A DNA stretch of 37,963 nt from Pseudomonadota bacterium (GTDB taxonomy: Bacteria; Pseudomonadota; Gammaproteobacteria; Burkholderiales; Ferrovaceae): contig JAKABO010000019.1 of assembly GCA_021796835.1 (NCBI GenBank), forward strand, positions 1-37,963. Reading direction: 5' to 3'. The first letter of the stretch is position 1. Each line of letters begins with the position of its first letter. The notes under the pieces are model-generated. The model saw only the letters and a list, made by a program, of their open reading frames with translations, did not search any database and was not told the DNA's origin. The position numbers were made by a program, and so were the translations under genes. Positions 26,651 to 35,966 of the stretch are shown piece after piece.

Positions 26651-27469
26651 CTATTGGCTGCGCAACGGTTCCCCAGCCCTCACAAAATTGAATGTGCGGG
26701 TGATGCGGATCAGGTCGGTCTGCGCCCGCATGGTCGCCGTGAAGGGTTGAAAAGGTGCCGCCATGCGCACGATCCGCAATGCGGCCTGGTCCAGGGCGCT
26801 GTGCCCGGAACTGCGCCGTATGTCCACAGAAGCCACCGTACCATCTGCGTTGAGCACGGTTTCCACCCCCACACTCCCGGAGAGTGGCTGACCCTGCTCG
26901 GGCGGGGGATAATTCAAGCCCCCCACTTCGGCCACCTTGGTCGTGAAAGCCTCTTCGTAAGCCTGCCATTCACCCTCCCGTGTCCCTGAGTCGAGCGTAC
27001 GAACCCGTTTCCCCGCCCAGGGGTCCTGGACCAACCCGTGGGCCATGCTCAAACTCCGCCAGACCAGGGAGTTTGACGAAGCGTCAGGAAGCCCGGCGGC
27101 AGACTGAGGAACCAAATCCGCTGGCTTCGAGGCTGTCTGCATGTGGTCAGGGGTCGCAGGAACGTCCGGTGAGGCTGGCTCTGGCGGAGAGGAAGGCGCT
27201 GAAACTTTCTGCGGCACGGAGGAAGGAGGGGAGGCCTTGGGAGAGACCGGGAGTTCGGGTGGCCGAGGAATCGTCGCAGGAGCCGGACCTGCCTCCAGAT
27301 CCACGGTCATGGGCAGGAGCGGGGAAGGCAAGCGCCAGGTCAGCCCGGAAAACCTGATCCAGAGCAAGAGCAACCCATGGATCAGGAGGGAAACGACCAC
27401 AGCCGCGACCCAGGGAGAACGGTAGGAAGAAATACCGGAAGCCAACCCTGGAACCCGCCTGGATTTCAT
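26651..27469 (-). CDS. TonB-family energy transducer
   Basis: A 272-residue protein with TonB architecture. The cytoplasmic N-terminus is basic, and one helix (about 19-42, WVAAVVVSLLIHGLLLLWIRF) carries the SxxxH pattern (SLLIH) that couples TonB to ExbB/ExbD. Residues ~55-130 are a Pro/Ser/Ala-rich periplasmic spanner. The C-terminal TonB-C domain is GSVGVETVLNADGTVASVDIRRSSGHSALDQAALRIVRMAAPFQPF. It would transmit proton-motive force to outer-membrane receptors, but no exbBD or TonB-dependent receptor is in the window. The ATG overlaps the RNase stop as ATGA, so it is translationally coupled to it. Which receptor it serves is unknown. Confidence 0.88.
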   Translation of the reverse strand: MKSRRVPGLASGISSYRSPWVAAVVVSLLIHGLLLLWIRFSGLTWRLPSPLLPMTVDLEAGPAPATIPRPPELPVSPKASPPSSVPQKVSAPSSPPEPASPDVPATPDHMQTASKPADLVPQSAAGLPDASSNSLVWRSLSMAHGLVQDPWAGKRVRTLDSGTREGEWQAYEEAFTTKVAEVGGLNYPPPEQGQPLSGSVGVETVLNADGTVASVDIRRSSGHSALDQAALRIVRMAAPFQPFTATMRAQTDLIRITRTFNFVRAGEPLRSQ

Positions 27470-29316
27470 GGGGTAACCGTCGGTTCCGCCGATAACAGTT
27501 CACAATGCAGTTCAATGGCCCACAGGTCGATGGACCGGATGGCCAGTTCAACGTCCGTTCCTGCCCCCCATGCCGCTGCCCCGGGAACCTTGACCACCAG
27601 CGGCAAGCCTTCGAGGCGAGCCGCGCCCTCGCGCAGCAGACGTGCGCGACAAGTCGTCACGGTCTCCTGTTCCAGCCAGCGCAGACTCCAGTAGCGCTCC
27701 ATCTGCCGCTGAAAATCCTGATAGGCTTCATAGGCCCGTTCAAAGGACAAGCTTTCATCGCGCAGACGAACCCGATCGGTCAGCGCCGGATCCGACTGCT
27801 GGAACAGGCGGATCAATTGCCACTGGTTGACCAGATCCGGGTAACGGCGCAAGGGAGAACTGCACCAGGCATAATGATTCAGCCCCAGCCCCAGATGTGG
27901 CGCCGGATCCACGGACATGCCGGTGCGTCCCTGTCCCTGCACCCGAAACAAACCCAACCAACCGGCTTCCACCAATTGACCTGCCCAATGACGATTGACC
28001 TCGATCATCAGTTCCGCCACCAGTTCGTCCAATGGGGCACCCCGTGGACGCGGATAAATGTCCACATGCTCTCCTTCCACCACGAAAGTATAATCATGGT
28101 ATTGAGGCGTGGGGCGTTCCCTGGCCCCGCGTGCTTCCGCCAGCCGTTCTGCCAATCCCCGCAAAATTTTCAGATCCGCCAGATGCGGGATTTCCTGACC
28201 GTCCAGCGCTTCCTCATCCCACCGGGCCTCCAATTCATGCAGACGCAAATTGACCCCGATCCTGATTCGCTGAATCAGGGAACGTCGCGCCACCACCGCC
28301 AGGGTTTCCTTGTGCACCTGCAGCAACAAGGAGAGTACCGGGCGCTCCTGGCCCTCGTCGAGGGAACAGCGGGTAATCACCCGTTCCGGCAACATGGAAA
28401 TTTTTCTCCCCGGCATGTACACCGTACTCAAACGTGCCCGTGCCTGTTCAGCCATGGCACTATCGGGACCAAACCGGAGGCCGGGTGCCGCGATGTGAAT
28501 GCCCACTTCCCAATGCGCCGGATCCACCGACCGGAGACTGAACGCATCGTCGATTTCTGTCGTAAACGCATCGTCGATGCTGAAGGCAGGCACCTCGTAG
28601 CAAGGCCAGTCCTGCTCCTCCAGCATCGGAAAATCCGAATCCGCGGACCAGGGTCCGAAATACTCGAATTCGAAACGCCCCTCGTGCCAGGCACGGCTAC
28701 CACCAATGACCCCGCATTGCGCCAACACCTGGGCAGGAGACTTTTTCAGCATCGAACTGGCGGCTTCCAGGGTCTTGTACGCCAACGTGTTCTTGTCCGG
28801 ACGATAGAGCAGGGCAGGGAGTTCATGTACCAGCCAATCCGGACAACGTCCCGCCGCCAATGCCTCCAGCGCCTCAGCCTTTTGCTGATCCTGAAGACGA
28901 CGGCGTTCCAGACCCGCCAGCGCCGCCTTGAGAGTTTCCGGCGCAGCCACACGAAAATGACCCCGCTGGCGCCGATGAAAATAGATCGGCGCCGCCTGCA
29001 GGCGAAACAGTATGGCCACTTGCTCCAGTACGCTGGGCTCATGCCCCTGATACTCCCGCGCCAGCGCCGAGAAATGCCATTCCGATTCCGGAGGACACGC
29101 CGACCAGAGCAGGTCGACATCAATCGTTTTCTGGAGAACTTCAGCCTCCTGAATCAGTATCCTGGGTTCTGGTTGGGTAAAGCGCAGCAGCACCCCCGCA
29201 CTCTTGATCTTGCTGCGCTTACCATGGGGGGCCTCCACCTGCAACGTGCTGTCGGATTCCGCCAGGACAGTCCCGAACCTGATTTCCCCACCGTCTTCGT
29301 ACACCACATAACCCAT
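27466..29316 (-). CDS. RNase II-family exoribonuclease
   Basis: Probably a 3'-5' processive exoribonuclease; cytosolic. It has 616 residues. The RNB catalytic domain starts near residue 250 with SIDDAFTTEIDDAFSL; the Asp positions correspond to D201, D209 and D210 of E. coli RNase II, but Glu occupies the D207 position, a substitution I recall from related RNB subfamilies. Downstream are GRKISMLPERVITRCSLDEG, ELMIEVNR and WCSSPLRRYPDLVN, all RNB landmarks (RRYxD/N). The N-terminal ~240 residues do not show clear cold-shock domains. The start is ATG 29316 with GGAG 10 bp upstream; a GTG at 29325 is possible. It is cotranscribed after mpl (15 bp gap) and overlaps tonB. Not clearly rnb or rnr. 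Confidence 0.87.
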   Translation of the reverse strand: MGYVVYEDGGEIRFGTVLAESDSTLQVEAPHGKRSKIKSAGVLLRFTQPEPRILIQEAEVLQKTIDVDLLWSACPPESEWHFSALAREYQGHEPSVLEQVAILFRLQAAPIYFHRRQRGHFRVAAPETLKAALAGLERRRLQDQQKAEALEALAAGRCPDWLVHELPALLYRPDKNTLAYKTLEAASSMLKKSPAQVLAQCGVIGGSRAWHEGRFEFEYFGPWSADSDFPMLEEQDWPCYEVPAFSIDDAFTTEIDDAFSLRSVDPAHWEVGIHIAAPGLRFGPDSAMAEQARARLSTVYMPGRKISMLPERVITRCSLDEGQERPVLSLLLQVHKETLAVVARRSLIQRIRIGVNLRLHELEARWDEEALDGQEIPHLADLKILRGLAERLAEARGARERPTPQYHDYTFVVEGEHVDIYPRPRGAPLDELVAELMIEVNRHWAGQLVEAGWLGLFRVQGQGRTGMSVDPAPHLGLGLNHYAWCSSPLRRYPDLVNQWQLIRLFQQSDPALTDRVRLRDESLSFERAYEAYQDFQRQMERYWSLRWLEQETVTTCRARLLREGAARLEGLPLVVKVPGAAAWGAGTDVELAIRSIDLWAIELHCELLSAEPTVTP

Positions 29317-29331
29317 CCTGCGCACACTCCC

Positions 29332-30717
29332 TTATGCCAATGCCCGTAACAGGAGGTCATGAACCCCCCCAAAAGCGCCATTACTCATCGTCACGATGGC
29401 ATCCCCCGTGTTCGCTTCCGCAACCACTGCCGCCACCAGAGCAGGCAGATGCGTGAAAACCTGCGCGCGCGTGCCCAGGGGCTGAAGAGCCGTGGGCAAA
29501 TCCCAGCCCAGGTGGTGGTCATAGCCATAGACCCGATCTGCCAGGCTCAGGCTCTCGGCCAGTCGATCCGACCATACCCCCATCTTCATGGTATTGGAAC
29601 GTGGCTCGATGAGGGCCAGGATACGTCCCCCGGTCGACCCCAGGCGCTGGTGCAACCCCTGCAGCGTGGTAGCGATGGCCGTAGGATGGTGGGCAAAGTC
29701 ATCATAGACGGTTACGCCATTCACCACCCCCTTGATTTCGAGGCGACGCTTCACGCCCTCGAATCGTTCGAGGGCAAGGACCCCTTCCTCCAGAGGAACT
29801 CCGGCCTGCCTTGCGGCCAGCAAGGCCCCCAGGGCATTCATCCGGTTGTGTTCACCCAACAGTGGCCAATGAGTCGTCCTCGCGCGCACCCGCGTACCTT
29901 CCCGGATCGTCAATTGACCCAGGGGATCGCAGGAATCCAGGGACCAGTCTCCCTTTGAACCAAAGGATACCGTGGGGGTCCAGCACCCCCGCTCGAGCAC
30001 CTGTGCCAATGACCCATCCTGCGCATTCACCACGATCATTCCCGAACTCGGCACGGTCCGCACCAGATGATGGAACTGCGTCACGATCGACGCAAGATCC
30101 GGAAAAATGTCCGCATGGTCATATTCCAGATTGTTCAGCAACAGAACCTCGGGACGATAATGGACAAACTTGGACCGTTTGTCGAAAAAAGCCGTGTCAT
30201 ACTCGTCCGCTTCGATCACGAACCAGGGACGCTCCGCCCGCGCCACCCGACCCGACCTCCAGTGCCGGGGCAAACGCGCCGATGCTTCAAAGTTGCCCGG
30301 CACCCCGCCGATCAAAAACCCCGGATGCAAGCCCGCCTTCTCCAGCAACCAGGTCACCAGTGCCGTGGTGGTGGTCTTGCCATGGGTACCCGCCACGGCG
30401 ATGACCCGGCAGGAATCGAGCACCTGCTGTGCCAGCCATTCCGGCCCGGAAACATAGGGAAGCCCCTGATCCAGAACGGCCTCCATGAGCGGATTGCCGC
30501 GCGTCACCACATTCCCAACCACAAACAGATCCGGTTCCAAGGCGAGTTGTTCCGTCCCGAAACCTTCACTCAACCCGATCCCCTGAGCGTACAACTGGCT
30601 ACTCATGGGCGGGTAAACCTGGGCGTCGCACCCCGTGACCCGATGCCCGGCAGCCTTGGCCAGCACGGCCACCCCACCCATGAAAGTGCCACAAATACCG
30701 AGAATATGGATATGCAT
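29332..30717 (-). CDS. mpl: UDP-N-acetylmuramate:L-Ala-gamma-D-Glu-mDAP ligase
   Basis: Murein-recycling ligase that attaches the recovered tripeptide to UDP-MurNAc, feeding it back into peptidoglycan synthesis; cytosolic, Mur ligase family. It has 461 residues. The N-terminus MHIHILGICGTFMGG contains the UDP-binding GICGTFM loop. The ATP loop is AGTHGKTTTTALV. Further motifs are VIEADEYDTAFFDKRSKFVHYRPEVLLLNNLEYDHADIF and YDDFAHHPTAI, which distinguishes Mpl from MurC. The ATG at 30717 has GGAGG 8 bp upstream, 15 bp after the metH stop. Second gene of the metH-mpl-RNase-tonB operon. Pairs functionally with dacB at the left of the window (peptidoglycan turnover). Confidence 0.96.
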   Translation of the reverse strand: MHIHILGICGTFMGGVAVLAKAAGHRVTGCDAQVYPPMSSQLYAQGIGLSEGFGTEQLALEPDLFVVGNVVTRGNPLMEAVLDQGLPYVSGPEWLAQQVLDSCRVIAVAGTHGKTTTTALVTWLLEKAGLHPGFLIGGVPGNFEASARLPRHWRSGRVARAERPWFVIEADEYDTAFFDKRSKFVHYRPEVLLLNNLEYDHADIFPDLASIVTQFHHLVRTVPSSGMIVVNAQDGSLAQVLERGCWTPTVSFGSKGDWSLDSCDPLGQLTIREGTRVRARTTHWPLLGEHNRMNALGALLAARQAGVPLEEGVLALERFEGVKRRLEIKGVVNGVTVYDDFAHHPTAIATTLQGLHQRLGSTGGRILALIEPRSNTMKMGVWSDRLAESLSLADRVYGYDHHLGWDLPTALQPLGTRAQVFTHLPALVAAVVAEANTGDAIVTMSNGAFGGVHDLLLRALA

Positions 30718-30732
30718 GTCGGCGCCCTCCAC

Positions 30733-33700
30733 TCAACGGGCTGGCGTATAAGCCAGTTGGGGGGCCAGCCAGTATTCCGCCTGTTCCAATGTCCACCCCT
30801 TGCGTCGGGCGTAGTCCTCCACCTGATCACGTCCGATCTTGCCCACCGCAAAGTAGACGCTGTCCGGATGAGAGAAATAAAACCCGCTCACGGCCGCCGT
30901 GGGCAACATGGCATAACTCTCCGTCAAACTGATCCCGGTGCGTTCGGTAGCCTGCAGAAGATCGAAAAGGATGGCTTTTTCCGTATGGTCGGGGCAGGCC
31001 GGGTAACCCGGCGCGGGGCGAATACCGCGATAGCGCTCGGCAATCAACGCGTCATGGGTCAGGTTCTCGCCTGCGGCGTACCCCCACCATTCACGTCGGA
31101 CCCGCGCATGCAGCGCTTCCGCAAAGGCTTCCGCCAGACGATCCGCCAATGCCTTGAGAAGAATGGCATTGTAGTCGTCATGCGCCGCTTCATATTCAGC
31201 CAGACGTTCCTCGATCCCCTGTCCGGCAGTGACCGCAAAAGCGCCGATGTAATCCGCCACGCCCGTCGAGGCGGGTGCCACAAAATCCGTCAAACACTGA
31301 TTGTGCCGATCCGACGGCTTCTCGTTCTGTTGACGAAGATGGTGCAGAACGGTGCGCACTGCCGTGCGCGAGTCATCCGTATAGATGAGCAGGTCGTCCC
31401 CGTTATCTGCGGCAGCCGCCGGAAAAAACCCCACCACTCCGTGGGCCGTCAGAAGTTTTTGCCCCAGGAGTTTCGCCAATAGTTCCTGGGCATCGGCAAA
31501 GAGTTGACGGGCCGTTTCTCCCACCACGGAATCTTCCAGGATGGCCGGATAACGCCCGCTCAACTCCCAGGTTTGGAAGAAAGGGGTCCAATCGATGTAG
31601 GGAACCAATGCCTCCAGAGGGTAATCGCGCAACTCGCGTACCCCCAGGAAGGTCGGGCGGGGTGGGGCGGCGGCCACCCAGTCGAACTTCTGTCCGCGTT
31701 GCCGTGCCTGTGCCAGGGAGAGAAGGGGACCGGTTCCTTTTTTGGCTTCATGCTGGGTTCGAATCCGCGCCATGTCTGCCTTGATCTCCCGGATATACGT
31801 TTCCTTCAATCCTTCACTGATGAGTTGGGTGCAGACTCCCACCGCGCGCGAAGCATCGGGCACATACACCGTCACCCCCTGGTAATGGGGTTCGATCTTG
31901 ACCGCCGTGTGGACGCGCGACGTAGTGGCGCCGCCAATCAGCAAGGGAAGGGTGAATCCGGTACGCTGCATCTCGCGGGCCACATGCGCCATCTCTTCCA
32001 ACGAAGGGGTGATCAACCCGGACAGACCGATGATGTCCGCTCTTTCCGTGCGCGCTGTTTCCAAAATGCGCTCGCAAGGCACCATCACACCCATGTTGAT
32101 GACTTCAAAGTTGTTGCACTGCAAGACCACGGCCACGATGTTCTTTCCGATGTCATGCACATCCCCCTTGACCGTGGCCAGCAGGATGCGCCCCTTGGCC
32201 TGGGAACCGGCACTTTTCTCCGCTTCGATGAAGGGAATCAGATGGGCCACGGCCTGTTTCATCACCCGCGCCGATTTCACCACCTGGGGCAGGAACATCT
32301 TGCCTGCCCCAAACAGGTCGCCCACCACATTCATGCCGTCCATCAGAGGACCTTCGATCACATGGATCGGACGTTCAGCCACTTGGCGCGCTTCCTCCGT
32401 ATCCTCCACGATGTAGGTATTGATGCCCTTGACCAGCGCATGGGTCAGACGTTCGTGCACGGGTGCCTGGCGCCAGGCCAGGTCTTCCTGGACAGTCTTG
32501 AGTCCGGCATCCTTGACCTGGGTGGCAAAAGCCACCAAACGTTCACCGGCATCGGGGCGCCGATTGAGGATGACGTCTTCCACATGCGTCAGCAGGTTCG
32601 GCTCAATCTCGGCATAAACCCCCAACTGTCCCGCATTGACGATCCCCATGGACATTCCGGCCTGCACCGCGTGGTACAGAAAAGCCGTATGAATGGCTTC
32701 CCGCACTGTCTCGTTGCCGCGAAAGGAGAAACTCACATTGGAAACGCCGCCACTGACCTTGGCGTAAGGCAGGGTATCCCGAATCTGGCGCGTGGCCTCG
32801 ATGAAGTCCACCGCGTAGTTGTCATGTTCCTCGATTCCCGTGGCGATGGCAAAGATATTGGGATCAAACAGGATATCTTCGGGGGGGAAATCCAGTTTTT
32901 CGGTCAACAAACGGTAGGAACGCGTGCAGATCTCCACTTTACGTGCCTGGGTATCCGCCTGCCCCTGTTCATCGAAGGCCATCACGATGGCTGCCGCGCC
33001 ATAGCGCCGCACCAGGGTGGCACGGTGCAGAAACTCCGCCTCCCCTTCCTTGAGGCTGATGGAGTTGACGATGGACTTGCCCTGCACACATTTCAGCCCG
33101 ACCTCGATCACACGCCAGTCGGAAGAATCGATCATCACCGGAACCCTGGCGATGTCCGGTTCGGAAGCCACCAGATGGAGGAAGCGCTGCATGGCCGCCG
33201 GCGCATCGAGCATGGCTTCGTCCATGTTGATATCGATGATCTGGGCACCGCTTTCCACCTGGGCACGCGCCACCCCCAGGGCCTCGGTGAACTTCCCGGC
33301 CAGGATCAGGCGCGCAAAGGCACGGGATCCCGTCACGTTGGTACGCTCCCCGACATTCACGAAGAGGCTGTCCTCCCCGATATTGAAGGGCTCCAGTCCA
33401 GACAAGCGTGTTTCCCGTGGAACATCGGGGATCTGGCGCGGAGGAATCTCCCGGACCGCTTCGGCAATCGCCTGGATATGGGCAGGGGTCGTCCCGCAAC
33501 AGCCTCCCACGATATTGATGAAGCCCGATTCGGCAAACTCCCTGAGCAGGGCCGCTGTTTCCGCGGGCCCCTCATCGTACCCCGATTCAGCCAGGGGATT
33601 GGGCAACCCCGCGTTAGGGTGGGCACTCACATACGTGTTTGCCACCCGCGCCAATTCCTCGATATAGGGGCGCATGAGCGCGGCCCCCAGGGCACAATTC

Positions 33701-34434
33701 AGACCGATGGAAAGAGGTCGGACATGAGACAGCGAATTCCAGAAGGCTTCCGTGGTTTGCCCGGTCAGGGTACGCCCGCTCTGGTCGGTAATGGTCCCGG
33801 AAATCATCACGGGCAAACGTTGTCCCGTGCGTTCAAAAAAGGATTCAATGGCAAAAAGGGCTGCCTTGGCATTGAGGGTATCGAACACCGTCTCCACCAA
33901 CAAGATGTCCACGCCTCCCGCCACCAGTGCTTCGATGGCCTCCCCATAGGCGATGTTCAGCGTATCGAAGTCTACATTGCGGTAACCGGGATCATTCACA
34001 TCCGGCGAAATGGACGCCGTACGGGTGGTCGGCCCCAGTACCCCCGCCACGAAACGTGGTTTGGCCGGATTGCGGCAAGTGGCCTCATCAGCCAATCGCC
34101 TCGCCATCCGGGCGGCCTCGAGATTGATTTCAGTCACCAGATCCGCCATATGGTAGTCTGCCAGGGAGATGGCATTGGCGTTGAAGGTGTTGGTCTCGAG
34201 GATATCCGCGCCAGCATCCAGATAGGCCTGATGAATCCCCTGAATGATGTGCGGCTGGGTCAGAACCAGAAGATCGTTGTTTCCCTTCAGATCATGAGGA
34301 AAATCCTTGAAACGTGTCCCCCGGTAATCTTCTTCGCTCAGACGATGTCGCTGGATCATGGTGCCCATGGCCCCATCCAGCATCAGAATGCGTTGAGAAA
34401 GCAAAGTGTGGAGTTGTGCGGTCGTATCTTTCAT
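30733..34434 (-). CDS. metH: cobalamin-dependent methionine synthase
   Basis: Transfers the methyl group of methyltetrahydrofolate to homocysteine through methylcobalamin; cytosolic. It has 1233 residues (E. coli 1227), with all four modules: homocysteine-binding (zinc Cys C312-C313 in GGCCGTTP), pterin-binding ([15 protein letters not shown]), cobalamin-binding with H760 in DVHDIGKNI (the lower axial ligand; H759 in E. coli), and the C-terminal AdoMet reactivation domain ([16 protein letters not shown]). The ATG at 34434 matches the family start but has no Shine-Dalgarno. The porin terminator lies only 34 bp upstream, leaving no room for a B12 riboswitch. First gene of an operon with mpl, the RNase gene and tonB. 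Needs cobalamin from uptake or synthesis not encoded here. Confidence 0.98.
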   Translation of the reverse strand: MKDTTAQLHTLLSQRILMLDGAMGTMIQRHRLSEEDYRGTRFKDFPHDLKGNNDLLVLTQPHIIQGIHQAYLDAGADILETNTFNANAISLADYHMADLVTEINLEAARMARRLADEATCRNPAKPRFVAGVLGPTTRTASISPDVNDPGYRNVDFDTLNIAYGEAIEALVAGGVDILLVETVFDTLNAKAALFAIESFFERTGQRLPVMISGTITDQSGRTLTGQTTEAFWNSLSHVRPLSIGLNCALGAALMRPYIEELARVANTYVSAHPNAGLPNPLAESGYDEGPAETAALLREFAESGFINIVGGCCGTTPAHIQAIAEAVREIPPRQIPDVPRETRLSGLEPFNIGEDSLFVNVGERTNVTGSRAFARLILAGKFTEALGVARAQVESGAQIIDINMDEAMLDAPAAMQRFLHLVASEPDIARVPVMIDSSDWRVIEVGLKCVQGKSIVNSISLKEGEAEFLHRATLVRRYGAAAIVMAFDEQGQADTQARKVEICTRSYRLLTEKLDFPPEDILFDPNIFAIATGIEEHDNYAVDFIEATRQIRDTLPYAKVSGGVSNVSFSFRGNETVREAIHTAFLYHAVQAGMSMGIVNAGQLGVYAEIEPNLLTHVEDVILNRRPDAGERLVAFATQVKDAGLKTVQEDLAWRQAPVHERLTHALVKGINTYIVEDTEEARQVAERPIHVIEGPLMDGMNVVGDLFGAGKMFLPQVVKSARVMKQAVAHLIPFIEAEKSAGSQAKGRILLATVKGDVHDIGKNIVAVVLQCNNFEVINMGVMVPCERILETARTERADIIGLSGLITPSLEEMAHVAREMQRTGFTLPLLIGGATTSRVHTAVKIEPHYQGVTVYVPDASRAVGVCTQLISEGLKETYIREIKADMARIRTQHEAKKGTGPLLSLAQARQRGQKFDWVAAAPPRPTFLGVRELRDYPLEALVPYIDWTPFFQTWELSGRYPAILEDSVVGETARQLFADAQELLAKLLGQKLLTAHGVVGFFPAAAADNGDDLLIYTDDSRTAVRTVLHHLRQQNEKPSDRHNQCLTDFVAPASTGVADYIGAFAVTAGQGIEERLAEYEAAHDDYNAILLKALADRLAEAFAEALHARVRREWWGYAAGENLTHDALIAERYRGIRPAPGYPACPDHTEKAILFDLLQATERTGISLTESYAMLPTAAVSGFYFSHPDSVYFAVGKIGRDQVEDYARRKGWTLEQAEYWLAPQLAYTPAR

Positions 34435-34467
34435 AGACGCACAGTCTACCATGCCCGTCAAGGCGAC

Positions 34468-34492
34468 AAAAAGGCACCCCGAGGGGTGCCCC
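34468..34492 (-). terminator. rho-independent terminator of the porin gene
   Basis: On the minus strand GGCACCCC, TC, GGGGTGCC then TTTTTG. It lies 21 bp after the porin stop and separates it from metH. Confidence 0.87.
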
Positions 34493-34512
34493 GAAGTCAC
34501 ACGGCGAGTTCC

Positions 34513-35790
34513 CTAGAACTTGTAGATGCCTTGCAGACCGTAGGTGGTCATGGATTGTGAGAGAATTCCGTTGGATTCCGCAAACAATCCCTTGTCGGCA
34601 CGATCCTCCCGAATTTCGCCGCGCAACTCAAACGACTTGACAGGGGCATACCCCAGGGTCAACGTCGCTTCGCGCACCGTATTCGGTCCGACCAGCACCC
34701 CATAACCGCCCGTATCGACGCCCGTTGCCAAGGCTGCGCCTGAACTGTCCCGCACTTCCTCAGCCCGGAAGGAGACCCGATACTGCTCATTGATCTGATA
34801 GTTCAAGTACCCGGCCACCCCCCAGTAAGTTTCCGTCCCCACCTGATTAAGTCCGATGATTTCATTCTGTTGGGAGGCATGATCCGCATTCAGGATGAAG
34901 GTCAGGGACTGGGTCAGATTGGTGGTGAAGACCATGTCCAGCAAGGTGCGATTTCCCGCCCGCGCATTGGCCCCGCCATAGGCCGTAAAGGTGTTGGTGG
35001 TGAACATGTTGCTGGCATTGACCCCTGCCGTGGCAGGCGCCAGTACCGTTTCATCGCCGGTATAAATATCGAAGAGCAGGGACGTATCCTTGGTAAAAGC
35101 CTCGTTCACCGCCATTTCCACTGTCTTGGAAGCCGTCATCCCCGTCACCTGGTCCCAACCGTTATTCACTCCCATGGTCAGGGTCGTGGCTTCGGACACA
35201 TTGTTGATGGCACGCACCCCCGTATGCGTAAAGGGAATCTTGCCAAAGAGGATGGAACGGGTGATGTTGGTATCCGCACCGCTGTCAATGTATTCCACCC
35301 CGGCCAGGGTGGTATATTTCCCACCCATCACCGTCCAGGCATTCTTGGCATACTGCATGAACGCCTGGGTCAGGTCGAAATACCCCCCACTGCCTGCGGT
35401 GGTGTTGTTTGGGTTGAGATTATTTCCAGAACAGGCCCCATAGGAACAAATGACCCCGGCATTGGAGCCCGCCGTCAGATTGACCAACCCGCCAATCCCC
35501 TGGGTCGGCAACTTGGAAATCGTGACCGACGCCTGATTCAGGGCAAAGGAATTCTTGGTGGTATCAAATACCTGCACACTGGGATCCGGCGTTTGCGAGT
35601 GCGCCATGTAGCCCATGTCCAGGTAACCTTTCACTTCGATATTGGCTTTCTTGAACAACTTGCCCAAACTCACTTCAGGTTCCGCATCCGATTCTTCCTC
35701 CTTGGCCTGGGCCAGGGTACCTGCCCCCAGGCACAGGACGGCGGCAAACAGACTGAAATAACTTCGCGGATTCTTGCTGATGAATGTCAT
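34513..35790 (-). CDS. outer-membrane porin (BBP2-like), copy 1
   Basis: A 425-residue exported protein. The signal peptide runs from MTFISKNPRSYF to LAQA, cut before KEEES. A short acidic stretch (EEESDAEPE) follows, then a ~370-residue barrel beginning IEVKGYLDMGYMAHSQTP with alternating strands and turns, ending GLQGIYKF with terminal Phe. The overall pattern resembles the BBP2/putative porin families of betaproteobacteria. Two cysteines lie close together in a predicted loop (GVICSYGACSG). The last ~55 residues are nearly the same as those of the partial porin at the window edge, so the two are paralogues. GAGGA lies before the ATG. Expression is plausibly linked to the adjacent amtB/glnK, but the 176-bp gap contains a terminator and its own upstream region. 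Confidence 0.87.
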   Translation of the reverse strand: MTFISKNPRSYFSLFAAVLCLGAGTLAQAKEEESDAEPEVSLGKLFKKANIEVKGYLDMGYMAHSQTPDPSVQVFDTTKNSFALNQASVTISKLPTQGIGGLVNLTAGSNAGVICSYGACSGNNLNPNNTTAGSGGYFDLTQAFMQYAKNAWTVMGGKYTTLAGVEYIDSGADTNITRSILFGKIPFTHTGVRAINNVSEATTLTMGVNNGWDQVTGMTASKTVEMAVNEAFTKDTSLLFDIYTGDETVLAPATAGVNASNMFTTNTFTAYGGANARAGNRTLLDMVFTTNLTQSLTFILNADHASQQNEIIGLNQVGTETYWGVAGYLNYQINEQYRVSFRAEEVRDSSGAALATGVDTGGYGVLVGPNTVREATLTLGYAPVKSFELRGEIREDRADKGLFAESNGILSQSMTTYGLQGIYKF

Positions 35791-35874
35791 GGTTTTTCCT
35801 CGTCATATTTTTTTGTAAAAATCACGCTAAAACGGGTAAAAACCTTTTCCTCCCCCTTCTGCGTTGGGAAAGTA

Positions 35875-35888
35875 TTGACGCACATCAA
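35875..35888. promoter_or_regulatory. FNR/ANR-like box upstream of the porin
   Basis: TTGAC-GCAC-ATCAA matches 9 of 10 defined positions of TTGAT-N4-ATCAA. It is centred about 92 bp upstream of the porin ATG, near possible but weak promoter hexamers. CRP-family binding is inferred only. Confidence 0.4.
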
Positions 35889-35914
35889 GATACAAATTGC
35901 AACAGTTTGGTCAT

Positions 35915-35940
35915 AAAAAAAGAGGCACCCGGAGGTGCCC
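35915..35940 (-). terminator. rho-independent terminator of amtB
   Basis: On the minus strand GGCACC, TCCG, GGTGCC then TCTTTTTTT. It begins ~27 bp after the amtB stop, so most amtB transcripts should end before the porin gene. Confidence 0.87.
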
Positions 35941-35966
35941 CAATTCCCTGACGGAGAGAGGAAAGG

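Noticed and set aside
27505-29349. A 614-codon open frame antisense to the RNase II-family gene
   Set aside because: It is the shadow of the RNB gene; the translation has no domain, signal or sensible composition.
30067-31482. A 471-codon open frame antisense across mpl and the end of metH
   Set aside because: It spans the junction of two well-supported genes on the other strand and shows no family features.
34435-34512. Cobalamin riboswitch before metH
   Set aside because: Only 34 bp separate the porin terminator from the start codon, too little for a riboswitch, and the hairpin present is a plain terminator.
31504-34560. A 1018-codon open frame antisense to metH
   Set aside because: It mirrors metH over its whole length, and metH is an unambiguous four-module enzyme. 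The antisense product is rich in His, Gly, Gln and Arg with no recognisable domain, as expected from codon bias in GC-rich genes.
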